64,000 nucleotides of DNA. It comes from Endomychus coccineus (lineage: Eukaryota > Arthropoda > Insecta > Coleoptera > Endomychidae). The DNA is taken from NCBI GenBank assembly GCA_958510875.1, contig OY294069.1:1116001-1180000 (forward strand), read 5' to 3'. The notes beneath the pieces were generated by a model. That model searched no databases. It was given only the letters and a program-made list of their open reading frames with translations, and had not been told where the DNA came from. Shown here in pieces: positions 10,843-22,449 of this stretch (position 1 is the stretch's first letter; every line of letters starts with the position of its first letter). A program made the translations under genes and the position numbers.

Positions 10843-11111
10843 TTTTCATCACAACTTAGAACATCTTGAATAATCATTTTCTGTCTCTTTCATTGATGAA
10901 ATCTCAGTTTCTAACTGTAGTTATTAACTCATTTCTGTTATTTATGGATTATGAATATTTTTGACTTATTATATTATTAATTATATGTATTATTACCTAT
11001 TAACATGTATTGACATATTTCTATAGGTTTTAAAAATATATTATGTTATACTCTTCATTGAATTGCTTGCTATATAGAATTGTATTAATGTATCTATTTA
11101 TTTAATTTCAG

Positions 11112-11233
11112 TGAATAAAATAAGCTCTAACAATTTAAGAATGTTACCAACAGATCTGGAATTAGTGGAATTCATTTTGAAAGGACTTACTTTTCTCTCA
11201 TATTCAAAGCCAAATACATTTGTAACCAATTGA
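11112..11233 (+). other. Possible alternative 3' exon downstream of the sorting nexin
   Basis: A good acceptor (tttaatttcag) precedes an open stretch ending in TGA at 11231-11233. It reads NKISSNNLRMLPTDLELVEF and continues for 20 codons. A weak donor in the last sorting nexin exon (ctga|gtgcag near 10798) would join it in frame. No homology recognised; could be chance. Confidence 0.25.
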
Positions 11234-11358
11234 AATCGTAATATAAATGTCTGTTGTTATTCATCTGGTTTTGGAAATTCATAAGCCCTTCTGAGCTGAT
11301 GAAAACGTTTTTATAGACTATAAATGTCATTTGCGGCAAATTTCAAGTGAAGTTAAAC

Positions 11359-11685
11359 CATAGAGATCATATAGTATAGAGGAGTAAAGCACCTATATAC
11401 ATAGATATTGTATATACATGTATGTATATATAATATCATAGCCTATGTATTCGTTGCGTACCATGTTTGATGATCTTACGCGATGTGTTATCCGTACCCC
11501 ACTCTGCGGTATTTTATCTCGTTCCCCCTACTCTCCTACAAACGCGCTTAGATGACCGCGTGTAACTATAGTTTTATAGTTAACGCTCGAACGTCACCTT
11601 ATATCCGCCGAGTGGGGAACGGATAGATTTTTGAAACCTCACGTTAAGACGGGGCTTCACTACTCTATACTATATGATCTCTATG
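11359..11685. mobile_element. 327-bp non-autonomous DNA element, CATAGAG ends
   Basis: Terminal inverted repeats of 23 bp (CATAGAGATCATATAGTATAG...) match perfectly and extend imperfectly to about 30 bp. Perfect 8-bp target duplication AGTTAAAC at 11351-11358 and 11686-11693. No coding capacity. An 8-bp duplication fits hAT or P superfamilies; CA...TG ends fit either, and I cannot assign it further. Confidence 0.9.
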
Positions 11686-11753
11686 AGTTAAACTATTTGA
11701 ATTTTTGAACACACGCTCTGTCTTCAACCACAGAGACGTAGCTTCGTTTCAAC

Positions 11754-11935
11754 CATAGAATAGAGTACTCGAGTCCAGTAAGCGTAATGCTATTGCGTAG
11801 ACCGGCTGTAAGAGAAATTTCGGTACTCTGTCTCTTTTTAATATATCGAAGAGAGGTCCGATAAGTTAGAAAAGGAAAGAGCACCGAACATTTTCTTGTA
11901 GCCGGTCACGAAATTAGCTGCTCGAGTACTCTATG
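11754..11935. mobile_element. 182-bp non-autonomous DNA element, CATAGA ends
   Basis: Left end CATAGAATAGAGTACTCGAG, right end CTCGAGTACTCTATG. Perfect 8-bp duplication GTTTCAAC at 11746-11753 and 11936-11943. The left repeat carries a 6-bp extra ATAGAG relative to the right. Confidence 0.85.
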
Positions 11936-11968
11936 GTTTCAACTTGAACTATATATTTCAGTTTTCAG

Positions 11969-12220
11969 CAAAGAGTTCTATATATAGAGTAGACAACTAA
12001 GCCTTTCACTGGTATGCTAACGGACATTCTGTCCTTCTCGAACAAGTACTGCGCTCTCATTCGCACGATGTGGGCGCGTTCTACTTATTCTTGTATTTCA
12101 TATACTCTTTGTGATAGAAGGGGAGACCGTAAGAGCACACTAACATGTGCGAGAAGGACAGAATGTGCGACTAGTTACTAGCGCTTTCCTATGCTCAACG
12201 CACTACCTGGCTACTCTATG
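11969..12220. mobile_element. 252-bp non-autonomous DNA element, CATAGAG right end
   Basis: Right end CTACTCTATG, left end diverged (CAAAGAG...ATAGAGTAG). Perfect 8-bp duplication GTTTTCAG at 11961-11968 and 12221-12228. Internal inverted repeat CATTCTGTCCTTCTCG (from about 12030) and CGAGAAGGACAGAATG (from about 12149). Confidence 0.8.
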
Positions 12221-13044
12221 GTTTTCAGTGCTTAAATCTATCAGAGCCTGTGTGCAGCGCTATCTAGCAGAAGTAAACGTTTATATTCAATATTTCAATT
12301 GGATTAACTTTTTTGTTGTCACTGATAACTTTATCCATATAGCGATTATGAATATATAGTATATAGCATTCCTTATTGAAAATATATGTACATTGAAAAT
12401 CATCCGTATTCTGAAACGAAATGATCGCAACATCTGCTGTCACAACAAGCTAATATATAACAATAATTTAATTGTACTTGATTGTTATATAAATTGTTTT
12501 TCAAAAGATTTCATATTTTTCCAACTACTACTTGAGTAGGTATACTTGTTTTATTTTGCGGTTTCAGGTTGATTGAATTATTTCTCCAACGTGAAGACCT
12601 TGAATTATACTAAATTCTTTAAATATCAAATGCAACAAACATATTGTATTGCGATTATGAGGTAGAAAGTTATCAATTATTAATAAGATATTCTATGTAT
12701 ATTCATCGAAAGAAATTCATTAAAGTAGAAAGTAAATAATTATCAATTTCTATAGTTTTTCTTTGATTTAAACCGGACGTTTCGTGTTTCGATGATGTTT
12801 CAAATGTGAAATGTTTTATCAGCTGTCATGTCATGGTCCTTTGTTATTAGGAAATCGAAGTTGATTAGCTGACAGCATATGCTCCCCCTTAATTGTGATG
12901 CTTAAGCTGGCACGATTTCATTCTAGTCTAAAAATGCCAAATAAGAAGTTTTATTCTTTATCATAGTATTTACAAGTAAGGAAATATGATTAAAACGTTA
13001 CATAACCTAAAACTTTATCAAGTCTAAGAAAAATCTATTTAAAA

Positions 13045-13962
13045 ATGACCACTACAAAGGAATTAAAAGTGGTTACAAAACTAGCCGACGCGGTAAACTG
13101 GAAAGAATTTGCCTGTGGTTGGGGGGCTGCCGCTATAAACGTTACTGTTACATATCCGATAAATAAATTGATATTTCGACAGGTAAGGGATTCCTTCATT
13201 AACATTTCACATGGTAATAATTTCACATTGATTTTATAGATGTTACATGGGGTGAAGGCATACCGAGCAATATTACAACTCAGAAGTGAGGGTCTTTACT
13301 ATCTATACCGTGGAATGTTGCCACCGTTATGCCAGAAAACCTTATGCATGTCCATCATGTTTGGAGTGTATGAAGAAGTGCGAAGGCCTCTATACGAAGG
13401 TGGCATGAACAAATACCTGGCAAAATCAATTGGTGCCATGGTATCAGGAACATCGGAAGCTATCCTAATGCCTTTCGAACGAATACAAACTCTACTAAGC
13501 GATCCATATTATCATACCGCTTATAGGAACACGTACCACGCGTTTCGTGTTGTAGGAAGTAATTACGGCTTCAAAGAGTATTACAGAGGATTAACGCCGA
13601 TATTGTATAGAAACGGACCTTCGAATGTAGGTTTCTTCATCATCAGGGAAGAAATGCAAGCCCGCGTGCCAAAGTTCGAATCGAAAGTGGATAGGACTAT
13701 TGCAGAATTCTTATGCGGAGCTACGATAGGTGTGATTCTATCTTCTGTGTTTTATCCGTTAAATGTTGTGAAAATAGCGATGCAGTCGAAAATGGGTGGT
13801 GAATTCGAGAATACGATGGACGTTTTACTTCAGTTGTATAAAGAGAGAGGAGGAACGCTCAGGGGTCTTTATCACGGTGTGCATATGAATTGTTCGCGGG
13901 CTTTTATCAGTTGGGGTGTGATGAATACGGCTTATGAAAATCTAAAAAATTATATATATTAA
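13045..13962 (+). CDS. SLC25A51: SLC25A51/52-type mitochondrial carrier (NAD+ transporter), two exons
   Basis: Mitochondrial inner-membrane carrier; human SLC25A51 (MCART1) imports NAD+ into the matrix. Exons are 13045-13182 and 13240-13962, with a 57-bp intron (gtaagg/atag) in phase 0; 286 aa. Three carrier repeats are visible: YPINKLIFRQ (repeat 1 signature, with N in place of the usual acidic residue, as in SLC25A51), MPFERIQTLL (repeat 2) and YPLNVVKIAMQ (repeat 3). Other shared features are LYRGMLPPLCQKT, YYRGLTPILYRNGPSNV, GGEF and the C-terminal ISWGVMNTAYE. The start follows a leader with stops. Its mitochondrial role resembles that of MICU1 upstream, but nothing links them functionally beyond proximity. 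Confidence 0.93.
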
Positions 13963-14338
13963 GCACAATTAGTTGAATTGTTATTAGTTTCTTTGTCGGT
14001 GTATGCTAAATCAATATTGATGAACACGAAGTCGAGCTTATAGATTCAGGAAGCATTAAGTGTATTAAAATTAAGTATAAATATGAGGTTTAAGACTATT
14101 GATAACTATCCACTATAAATCATCCACTAAAAATACTATTAGTGAAGACCTTCCGGGTATCAAGTAACCTTTCAGAAATATACAGTCAAAAACATAAACA
14201 AACACATGTAATTGGAGTTAAATACTCTAAGATTTAAAAACTCTTGAATAGAGTAACTCTAGAGATAGATAAGATAGTTTATTTATCAATGAAATTTTAA
14301 GACAGTTTTGCAGTAATCATAAATTATACCGGGATATC

Positions 14339-15278
14339 AAAAATTATCTTGGTCAAGGGTGGTTGTGGAATCTAAAACGTGTGTCTTACTTTACGTTTGA
14401 AATAATTATGTCATAAAAGTGCGAAATTTCGCAATTTTATACGAATATTGTAACACTCAGAAGTCTTTAACGCTTTGGACTCCGGGATTTTCACGTGGCC
14501 TATCGAAATTAGAAGGTTCGAATTATCTAAAAACATAATTGCATGAACGCCAGACGTCCTATGTAATTAGCTACGAACGAAATCATTTTGACATATGCCT
14601 CGAGGAGCTCGCTGCGCGTAAGTTAGAGTTTATACATTTTACCTCGGTCTTGTTAATTTGGGGCCGTTTTTTGCCCCGTGCGACCGGCGCCAGTTGTAAT
14701 AAAGTGTTTTTCGCTATGGGTCGCTAGCTTTTACCCGCTTCGTGTATATTTTAGTCGCGAGAATATTCCCTTTGGTACGTCGCACGTTAGACGCGCGTAG
14801 CTGAGATCTGAGAATAGCTCAAACTGTTTTAATTAAATTTTCCTATCTAATGGACATTTATCGAAAAAAGAAGGGCCGTCGGGCACGGTCCGATACTAAA
14901 TCTAACTACATGGAGCGAAAACGGCATGCGAAAAGTCGTCGTAAAGCCGTATTAGGTACAACCAGTTTGCACTTTTCTAACTCGCGTGCTACGGGCTTCT
15001 CACGTGAACGTCATTTGATTTACGGAAAATTAACTATTTCAAAACAGTTTTTGACCCGAATTGTGGCTATCACGACCTCTTGAAAAGGTTCAAAGTTCAC
15101 ATAATTATTTCATAATTTGTAATTCATTATTGTTTTACAACTGAAATAAATAGGTATGAAATTTGTAGGTTATTGATGATGTCAGTGTGACAGTGACATA
15201 ATTATTTCAAACGTAAAGTAAGACACACGTTTTAGATTCCACAACCACCCTTGACCAAGATAATTTTTGATATCTCGG
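14339..15278. mobile_element. 940-bp TA-flanked inverted-repeat element (CCGGGATATC family, copy 1)
   Basis: Ends CCGGGATATCAAAAATTATC and its complement GATAATTTTTGATATCTCGG, within inverted repeats of about 85 bp; TA on both sides. The interior holds a module also found at 46015-46225 and 56935-57215 (AATTCGAACCTTCTAATTTCG and flanks). It also holds a 77-codon basic frame at 14850-15083 (MDIYRKKKGRRARSDTKSNY...) of unknown function. The module sits beside a Helentron remnant at 57 kb, so it may be captured Helentron 5' sequence. Confidence 0.75.
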
Positions 15279-15722
15279 TATATAAATTCTCGGGAAATAG
15301 GTCACATTAACACTTATGCTTTAAATTTTCTCGTCTTTACGTACCTTTCGGTCTCAGGACCATCATCAGATGACTTATGTCTAAAACTGAATTATTTGAA
15401 ACTAATTGTATTACACAAAGAGTCCTTATCGCACAAATCTCAATTAAAATGCCCTCGTCGCCGAAACGAACAGAAACACGAATAATCGAAATTGTAACAC
15501 ATAATTTCGACTATTCGTGTTTCTGTTCGTTTCGGCAACTTGGGCATTTTAATTGAGATTGGTGCGATAACGACGCTTTGTGTAATACAATTAGTTTTAA
15601 GTAATCCAGTTTTAGACATAATTAGTCTTCTGATGATGGTCGTGAGACCGAAACGTACGTAAAGACGAGAAAATATAAAGCATAAGTGTTAATGTGACCT
15701 ATTTGCCGGGAATTTATATATA
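15279..15722. repeat. 444-bp foldback repeat carrying hammerhead-like motifs
   Basis: Arms of about 215 bp meet near 15505 (outer ends AAATTCTCGGGAAATAGGTC and GACCTATTTGCCGGGAATTT). It directly abuts the preceding element. Each arm contains a hammerhead-like core; the + copy is well preserved (see 15625-15666), while the minus copy at about 15333-15375 has lost stem III pairing. Confidence 0.8.
15625..15666 (+). ncRNA. Hammerhead ribozyme candidate, type I layout
   Basis: Stem I GUCUU (15625-15629) pairs with AAGAC (15662-15666). Then CUGAUGA (15630-15636), one extra U, stem II GGUC/GACC with a GUGA tetraloop (15638-15649), GAAAC (15650-15654), a palindromic stem III ACGUACGU and UA at the cleavage position (after 15661). 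All invariant core bases are present. Unusual: the extra U between A9 and stem II, and a stem III with almost no loop, which may need a dimer. Confidence 0.6.
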
Positions 15723-16196
15723 ATACATATCTGGGTCAAGAATCTCTATTATAGTAATCATGAAGGAATAATCACAAAGTTTATAAAATATGTTAGAATT
15801 ATCAATTGAAGAATTCACCAATCCCATAAAACTGTTTGACATAAAACAGTATGCAAGTTCTTGAAAATAGTTACTGTGCTACTTGTGCCGAAAAAACTTT
15901 TTATTTTATTAACACTTAATGACTACTTTTGGCTAACCCCAAGTCTACAGTAAATAGTGTTGGTGGATAGCTTCGCTATTCCTCGTGAAATATGGATGCA
16001 CCTCACAATTTTTTCTGAATTCTGTTTCGTTTTTTTTTGACATACATTATCAACTGGAAAATATACAGACAGGGCAATGTTAGGATTTGAAATTGTTTAA
16101 ATAAGGGTTTACATGTTGAATGTGGCGGAGCTTTGTGAATAGCAAAATAACTGGATCCATATTGTAGGGTTGATTGGACTAACTCAAAGTAGAGAG

Positions 16197-17005
16197 TAAA
16201 CAATGGGTTACCCTCAGCTGGAGATAAATCGGAATTTAATAAATTGCTTTTTTGTTTATACATTTCCATCTTTTCTAAATTACCTACATATTTGTCTGTA
16301 CTGTGTTTTAAAAGTGATAAACTTTCTTGGGAAATGCTACCGCTGATATTCCACCATTATTTTTCTTAATACTGGCAAAATGTTCCATATAACGGGTTAA
16401 AATGTTCCTTCTAGTTTAACCCACATAGCATTTTGAACACGACTCACGATTTTGTAAATCCCGGATTTGTCGAAATCGACTTTATCAAAGGTTTTTCCTG
16501 AACGGTGTTTCACCTTGTTCTTACATCTATAAACAGGTTGTTTTGCAAATGTAGAAAACAAACTATGGAATTTATTAATTTCTGAAGAATGATACGTGAA
16601 ACTTTTGAATTAAATTACTGATCAAAGATTTTTGGTAACCATTAACCAACGCTATTTGCTGAAGTTTCGCAACTTCGTTATTATACTTCTGTTGGTTCAA
16701 AGGGACGTTAAATAATCTATGAACTATTGAATGGAGCTATTTTATATCTAAATGTTGTAGCTGAATCCGCCCACAGGTCCATTTGTTTGAGTGGGTTTTC
16801 TCTATATGTCGAAATCCAAGTGATTACCATCTTTTATAATGTTAATATCAAGGAAAGGAAGCTGATTATCTGTTTCTATTTCGACAGTGATTCTCAGTGA
16901 ATCAAATTGACTAGTAAGCGTGTTTAAAAAGCTATGTAAGTCAAAATCTTCACTTGTAATCGCGAAAATGTCTTCACCAAACTTTTGGATCACGCTTAAT
17001 AGCCA
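16197..17005 (-). pseudogene. PLE fragment, left arm of head-to-head pair
   Basis: Minus strand from about 17000 to 16800 reads KFGEDIFAITSEDFDLHSFL then ETDNQLPFLDINIIKDGNHL, the region around and after the RT catalytic box. The expected Y/F-V-D-D box appears as FGED, so the key aspartate pair is damaged. Further left it decays through the GIY-YIG part (about 16540-16400) into the tail. Confidence 0.75.
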
Positions 17006-17954
17006 ATTTGATTCACAGAGATTCACTGTCGAAATAGAAACAGATAATCAGCTTCCTTTCCTTGATATTAACATTATAAAAGATGGTAATCACTTGGATT
17101 TTGAGATACAGAAAACCCACTAAAACAAATAGGTATACCTGGCGGATTCAGCTACACCATTTTGAAATAAAATAGCTCCGTTTAATAGTCTGGTTCATAG
17201 ATTATTGAGCCAGCAAAATTATAAGAACGAAGTTGCGAAACTTCAGCAAATTGCGTTGAACAATGGTTGCCACAAATCTATGATCAATAATTAAATTTCT
17301 AAGCAAAAAAGGAAATCGGAACGTAGCCAACTAACCAAATTAGAGCCATTACCTTCAAATACTTCAATAAAATTCACGTATCACTCTTCAGTAATTAATA
17401 AATTCCATAGTTTGTTTTCTAAATTTGCAAAACAACCAGTTTATAGATGTAAGAACAAGTTAAAACACCGTTTAGGCAACACCCCTTTGATAAAGTTTCC
17501 GATTTCGACAAATTCGGGATTTACAAAATCAATTGTGAGGCGTGTTCAAAACGCTATGTGGGTCAAACTAGAAGGAACATTTTGCTCATATAAAGTCGTA
17601 AAAATGTTGAATACAGGTCACACCATTTCTCAAGAAAGTTTATCTCTTTTAAAACACAGTAGATACAAATATCTAGGTAATTTAGAAGGGATATATAACA
17701 TATAATAATAATAATATTTATTCAGGTGTAGTAATACAGTTTTATACAGTAATAAAAACTTAAGTGCTACATATATACCACCTTGCAAAAGACACTAAGT
17801 ATCTGTGCGCAGGCTTGAAAATGAGAATAAATAGAAAAATAAAAGAAAAAAGTAAAAAAGAAATAACAATATTTAAGTAAAAGAAAATGGAAATGTATAA
17901 ACGAAAAAGCATTTTATTACATTCCGATTTGAGGGTAACCCATTGTTTATATTA
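17006..17954 (+). pseudogene. PLE fragment, right arm of head-to-head pair
   Basis: Plus strand repeats the left arm: SQFDSQRFTVEIETDNQLPF and then the GIY-YIG-proximal part (17412-17705, FSKFAKQPVYRCKNKLKHR). 17702-17925 is an AT-rich insertion starting with (ATA)n that the left arm lacks; beyond it the arms match again (ATGGAAATGTATAAACGAAA). Non-functional. Confidence 0.75.
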
Positions 17955-19880
17955 TTATCCCCAAATAATATTTAAACAGGCACATTTTGATTTATAATTC
18001 AGTTTACTCTGATGATGGCTACTGGATAGCACTTTAATAGTATTTTTAATGGATAAGGGTGATCATTTCTTATCAATAGTGTTATAATATATCCACAGTG
18101 TGAACTCTTTATAGTTTATTAATGAGGTTTAAGAACAAAAATATGACACAACCAATACCGTTTAGAATTTCTAGTTGACTGTGTATTTTAATTGTACTTA
18201 CGAAAAGTTATTGAATATTATTGGAGTATTTACAATAATTAAATTTTAGAGGAAGAATTACAAAAGCTTTTAGAGTATTCAATATACCAAATGAAAGTTT
18301 GGTATGAATTAGATTCATATTTATCTGAGATACAGTCCAGTAGGGCTGCTGCTCATTTTCTTTCTAAACTCATATTCATATGTCTTTATTGATGACCTAT
18401 GTATTCTTTAAAGGGTGACAATGAAATGTTTCTTTGGAAGATCATGAGTCAATCAGAGTAATCTGTGCAATGAATAGTTATTTAAAATTAATTACCTGGC
18501 ATTGAAAGTGTGATAATATGAATTGAATGTTTTGTTATTCAATAATGTTGGTATTATTCAGATTTATTGATTGTTGAAAACAAATTGATTGTTTTGTGCT
18601 TGCTGCCATGTAATTATTTAAGCCTGAAGATCTGTTTTAGTATTTATTTACTTGTATTTTTGGTCCTTCAACATACTTTTGTGGAAGATCATACATTAGT
18701 CCAAATAAAATTAATGTTGATGACCCACTGAAGTTTTCTGCCATCTGGTTGTATTATTGATTTTCAAACAACAGGCTTTATAAAAAAAAACGTCAGGTCC
18801 CATGAAAGTGTATTTGTTATTTTTTGTTTAACGTTTGGCGAAATTAAATAATTTTATTTAGACTTCATCCCGAGAAACAATGAAATTTAATGATGTTTGA
18901 AAAATAATTTGTCTTAGTAGTTATTAATTTTTCAATTTGTACTATCCCTATATTTTTGAAATTGTCAGATTTATGAGAGTATTACCTGGCATTTTGAATA
19001 AAGCTTCAAGTTATTTGTGTACATAAAATTTGTCTCAATATATTTAATTTATTTTTGTTAATAAATATGGAACTTCTGCAATTGAAAGTGTTATGTAATT
19101 TTAATGCTGGTTTCTAAATGAAACTAAAATAATTTTATTGATTAATAAATATTATTTTGAAAGAACGTTGATTTTTAATTATACTTCAACACCATTTTCT
19201 TCCTGTTTAGCGGTTGAGTAATATCGCAAGGGCGACAAGAATAATCAAATAACTCATAAACTATGCTAGTCTCTTTGACCCTGTGCATAAATTGAATATT
19301 TCATTACTAAATGATTGCAATCCACACTTTACAATTGCGATGGATGGGGGCAACACCAAAATAAACCAACCATTGATAAAAGAAGGTTCTTAGATACCTA
19401 CTAAAAATTAGCCCATGATATTTTGAATGAAGTGACACAAACTTGGCACAAAACCGATCATGCAACTTCTTCAAATCTAACTTGTAACACTTTTAAAAGA
19501 ATAATAGGTTGATATGCATCGTATTGAACGTTTTTGACAAGAAAGCCCTTTTTAACAGCTAATTGTTTATAGTCTATAACAATGAATCTGTACGTTTACT
19601 GTGATATTTATGTTAAATCATATCCACAAAGATTAAAATTTCTTTAGAGAACCGTATCATATTATTTTAATATCGTTGCAATTGACATTTCCGAATGTTA
19701 AATCAATTAACAGAGACTCTGCCAATAACGCAGTGCCAATAATGAGGTTGAAGATTGAGGAATGTTACTGTGTTACAGATATATTATAAAATGTAATGTA
19801 GCGACATCTGAACAAATCGTAATTGTTTTCAAAAATTAAAAGACAGAAATCTTTTCAATTACATACTTGCACAATAGTTT
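17955..19880. other. AT-rich non-coding DNA
   Basis: No gene or intact element seen. CTGATGATGGCTACTGGATAGC at 18006-18027 looks like the first half of a hammerhead motif but lacks GAAAC. Confidence 0.4.
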
Positions 19881-19885
19881 TATTA

Positions 19886-20200
19886 CAGCTAACTGTACTA
19901 CACAACAGAAAACGCTAAAGTATTCAATTTGTATAGCACTAGCTTTTCCTTGACAGGTCTCTGTAATGAATAGAGAAATAAACAGAAGTCTTCTTAATAA
20001 CATATTTCCTGTAATATTTCAGTAAAAACTCAATGTACTTCACAACAGATGGCGCTAAGATTTGTGATTTGTATAGCAATAACTTTATCTTAACAGGTTA
20101 CTGTAATTTATGATCATCGATTAACAGAAATCTTCTTAATAACAAAATGACTGTACTATCCCAAGTGAAACTAGAACTACTACCCAACAGATGGCGACAC
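19886..20200. repeat. Imperfect tandem repeat, about 135-bp unit
   Basis: Two full units (about 19886-20020 and 20021-20155) and the start of a third share CACAACAGA, TTTGTATAGCA, GACAGGT/AACAGGT, CAGAARTCTTCTTAATAACA in the same order. Confidence 0.6.
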
Positions 20201-20460
20201 CATGTTAATCAGACTATAAATGTGTTTATCTTGAATTATAATTAACATTTTATTTTGACTCTTATTGAATTATTAGAAGAAATATTTAGTGATTATAATT
20301 TAACAGAAAATGAGTAGGTACTTCCCGCAGTTTTGATTTTCTGTTTCGAAATATGAATATTTACGAACAAAACTGTTTATTTTTGTATAAAATCGAATGA
20401 ACAACTTGTACCTAGAGCTCTCTTGGATTTTTGTGTTACCCAAATGTACATAGTCGTTAT

Positions 20461-20512
20461 AAGACGCGACGTTTCGACAACCTTTATACGGGCCGCACTG
20501 AGAAGTGTCTCA
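20461..20512 (-). other. Degenerate hammerhead-like sequence
   Basis: Minus strand reads CTCAGTG, GGCCCGTATAAAGGTTGTC, GAAACGTCGCGTC. The second box and cleavage site look intact, but the CUGANGA box is mutated. Probably a dead relative of the motifs elsewhere. Confidence 0.3.
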
Positions 20513-20704
20513 ACTGGTTGCAACTTGCCCTAGGATACACTTGATTGTTACAGAAATATCGATGGGCTTCTTTGAAACAGAAACTGTGACATCTAGGAAT
20601 AATCTAACTTGCTTGTATTATTAATAATAGTTTGAACATATGTAACACAATAAGACGACGACACTTTTGTCCATATTTTTCTTTTAACACCAACACTTTT
20701 TTTT

Positions 20705-20870
20705 TATACATACTTTGATTACATGAGAGGAAAAACTATGATATTCGAAGAACATCTTTCAGCCGGCGGCGGAATTTTGAGAGGAAGAATTTTGGCATAA
20801 GGAAAGACCTCATCAAAGAGTTCCACCACTTCGCCGTTCTATAGAAAAATTAAGTCTGGTAGGGAGAAGA
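20705..20870. repeat. Dispersed repeat (ATACTTTGATTAC family, copy 1)
   Basis: Begins ATACTTTGATTACATGAGAG and continues through the RAGGAAGAATTTT region; related copies at 38567-38700 and 43290-43400. The complement of the starting motif occurs at the end of the LINE remnant near 55655, so this is probably a LINE terminus. Confidence 0.55.
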
Positions 20871-21278
20871 TCGGCAGGTCTCGAAGTTGAGATCGTCTAG
20901 TCCGCCTACCTAGAATCTCTCGTGGTGGAATAATTTCAAGTTTTTCTGTGGGAAAAATAGACGAGATTGCTGATGAACATCGACAATGCAAATACTTATA
21001 GAAAAGGAAAGTTCGCCCATCTTTCTATGATGTTCTAGAGAGGTCAATGAATTAGTACGTTTGACATCATCAATCAGACGAATTCTGGATAAGATCTAAG
21101 ATCTTAATCGAATGTTTGGCATCCCAACTCCAAACCTGTAAACATTACTCCAGGACAGGTTGAATGTCGAATCTACGCTTTGTAGTTTACGAGGAGCTGC
21201 TGGGATGCAAAGTAGCTCTTCGAATAGAAAATCAAGTGGCTGTGAAGCGGTTTTCGCAATGGACCTCACATCATCATC

Positions 21279-21590
21279 CTATGAGAGGGTGCTGTTGGTG
21301 GTGATCCCGAGCAGGGATATCGAAGACTTCATAGGAATAGTTGTTCCTGAGATCATCATATTGGGGATTGTGGGATCCCCCTTCCTGGAGAAAATGCAAG
21401 CTTGAGTTTTTGATGCATTAAACTCTAGACTATCAAATCCCCATTCCAAAAGTGCGTCATTAATTGCGCCAGCTTGTCTTTGTCTCGCTCTTCTGTCTTC
21501 ATTGGAATGTATAGGGGCTCTAGATGAGAAAACGGCATGAAGTGTACCATCATCTGCAAAGATGATCGTTGATTTGAAGCTAGAATAAAT
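21279..21590 (-). pseudogene. LINE reverse transcriptase fragment
   Basis: Minus strand reads FADDGTLHAVFSSRAPI (RT catalytic FADD box) then EWGFDSLEFNASKTQACIFS, as in insect non-LTR RTs. Only this short stretch survives; it is joined directly to Copia sequence on its upstream side. Confidence 0.8.
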
Positions 21591-21599
21591 AAACAAAAA

Positions 21600-21721
21600 T
21601 GAACTATGCAACACGTTGCAGATATGATCTTCTGCACGTCAATCCTCTCACGCAGCATCTTGAATTGAACCCTCTTCAGAGGCTTAGTCAGTAGATTAGC
21701 TAACTGGCTGGTCCCATTCAT
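21600..21721 (-). pseudogene. Copia polyprotein C-terminal fragment
   Basis: Minus strand reads QLANLLTKPLKRVQFKMLRE, the conserved end of Copia-type RNase H. It runs straight into the LINE RT fragment, giving a chimeric junction near 21590. Confidence 0.75.
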
Positions 21722-22449
21722 GTTACAATATAATATAATTTAAGTCTCCAATTCAAGATATTTATTCAAACATCTTTCCTTTGCATAGAATTAACTTATC
21801 TCGATGTACTTTGGTTTTTGGTTGTAGAAAAATGCTACAGATAATAAACTCTTGTTGTTTTCTTCCTATCTAATGATTCCTCAAAAAAACCATAGTTTGT
21901 AACGATTGCCTTCATGTTATTTACTTCCTTGAGGATTCACTGTGAACTTGATTGTAAATTCATGATGTCCACATATTGATCAACGATTTTCCGACACATT
22001 TGAGCATTCATTAGAACATAATATTTAAGTACAGTTGAAAAGTAAACTATAGTCAAATAATACTGAATATTGTGACATAATTAACCATCCGGAAATATCC
22101 ATATCGAGCTTAGATCAGAAATGAATGGTGACATTTCATATAATTATATTTATTGTGACTGTTGGTAACACGAATGCGAATTAAGATACATAAACCGATA
22201 AGACAATTTGTCTGTTTCGTATCCTGCTATTTAGAGAGTAAATTGCTCAGGTTTTGATAGCTTGACTAATTACATATGAAATTAAGGATTTACAAGGGGG
22301 TACGTTTTTTTTACGCTCAGGTTTGATAGTTTGTATCAGGGTGAATTAAAAATCTTTGTTTTTCGTTCGTGTTAATACTCTGATTCTGGAATACACTTAC
22401 AATCTTTAATAGCGCATACAAAAGTCCGTCAAAGAGTCTAATGATTTTA

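Noticed and set aside
18006..18040. CTGATGATGGCTACTGGATAGC as a hammerhead
   Set aside because: No GAAAC box or stem I partner.
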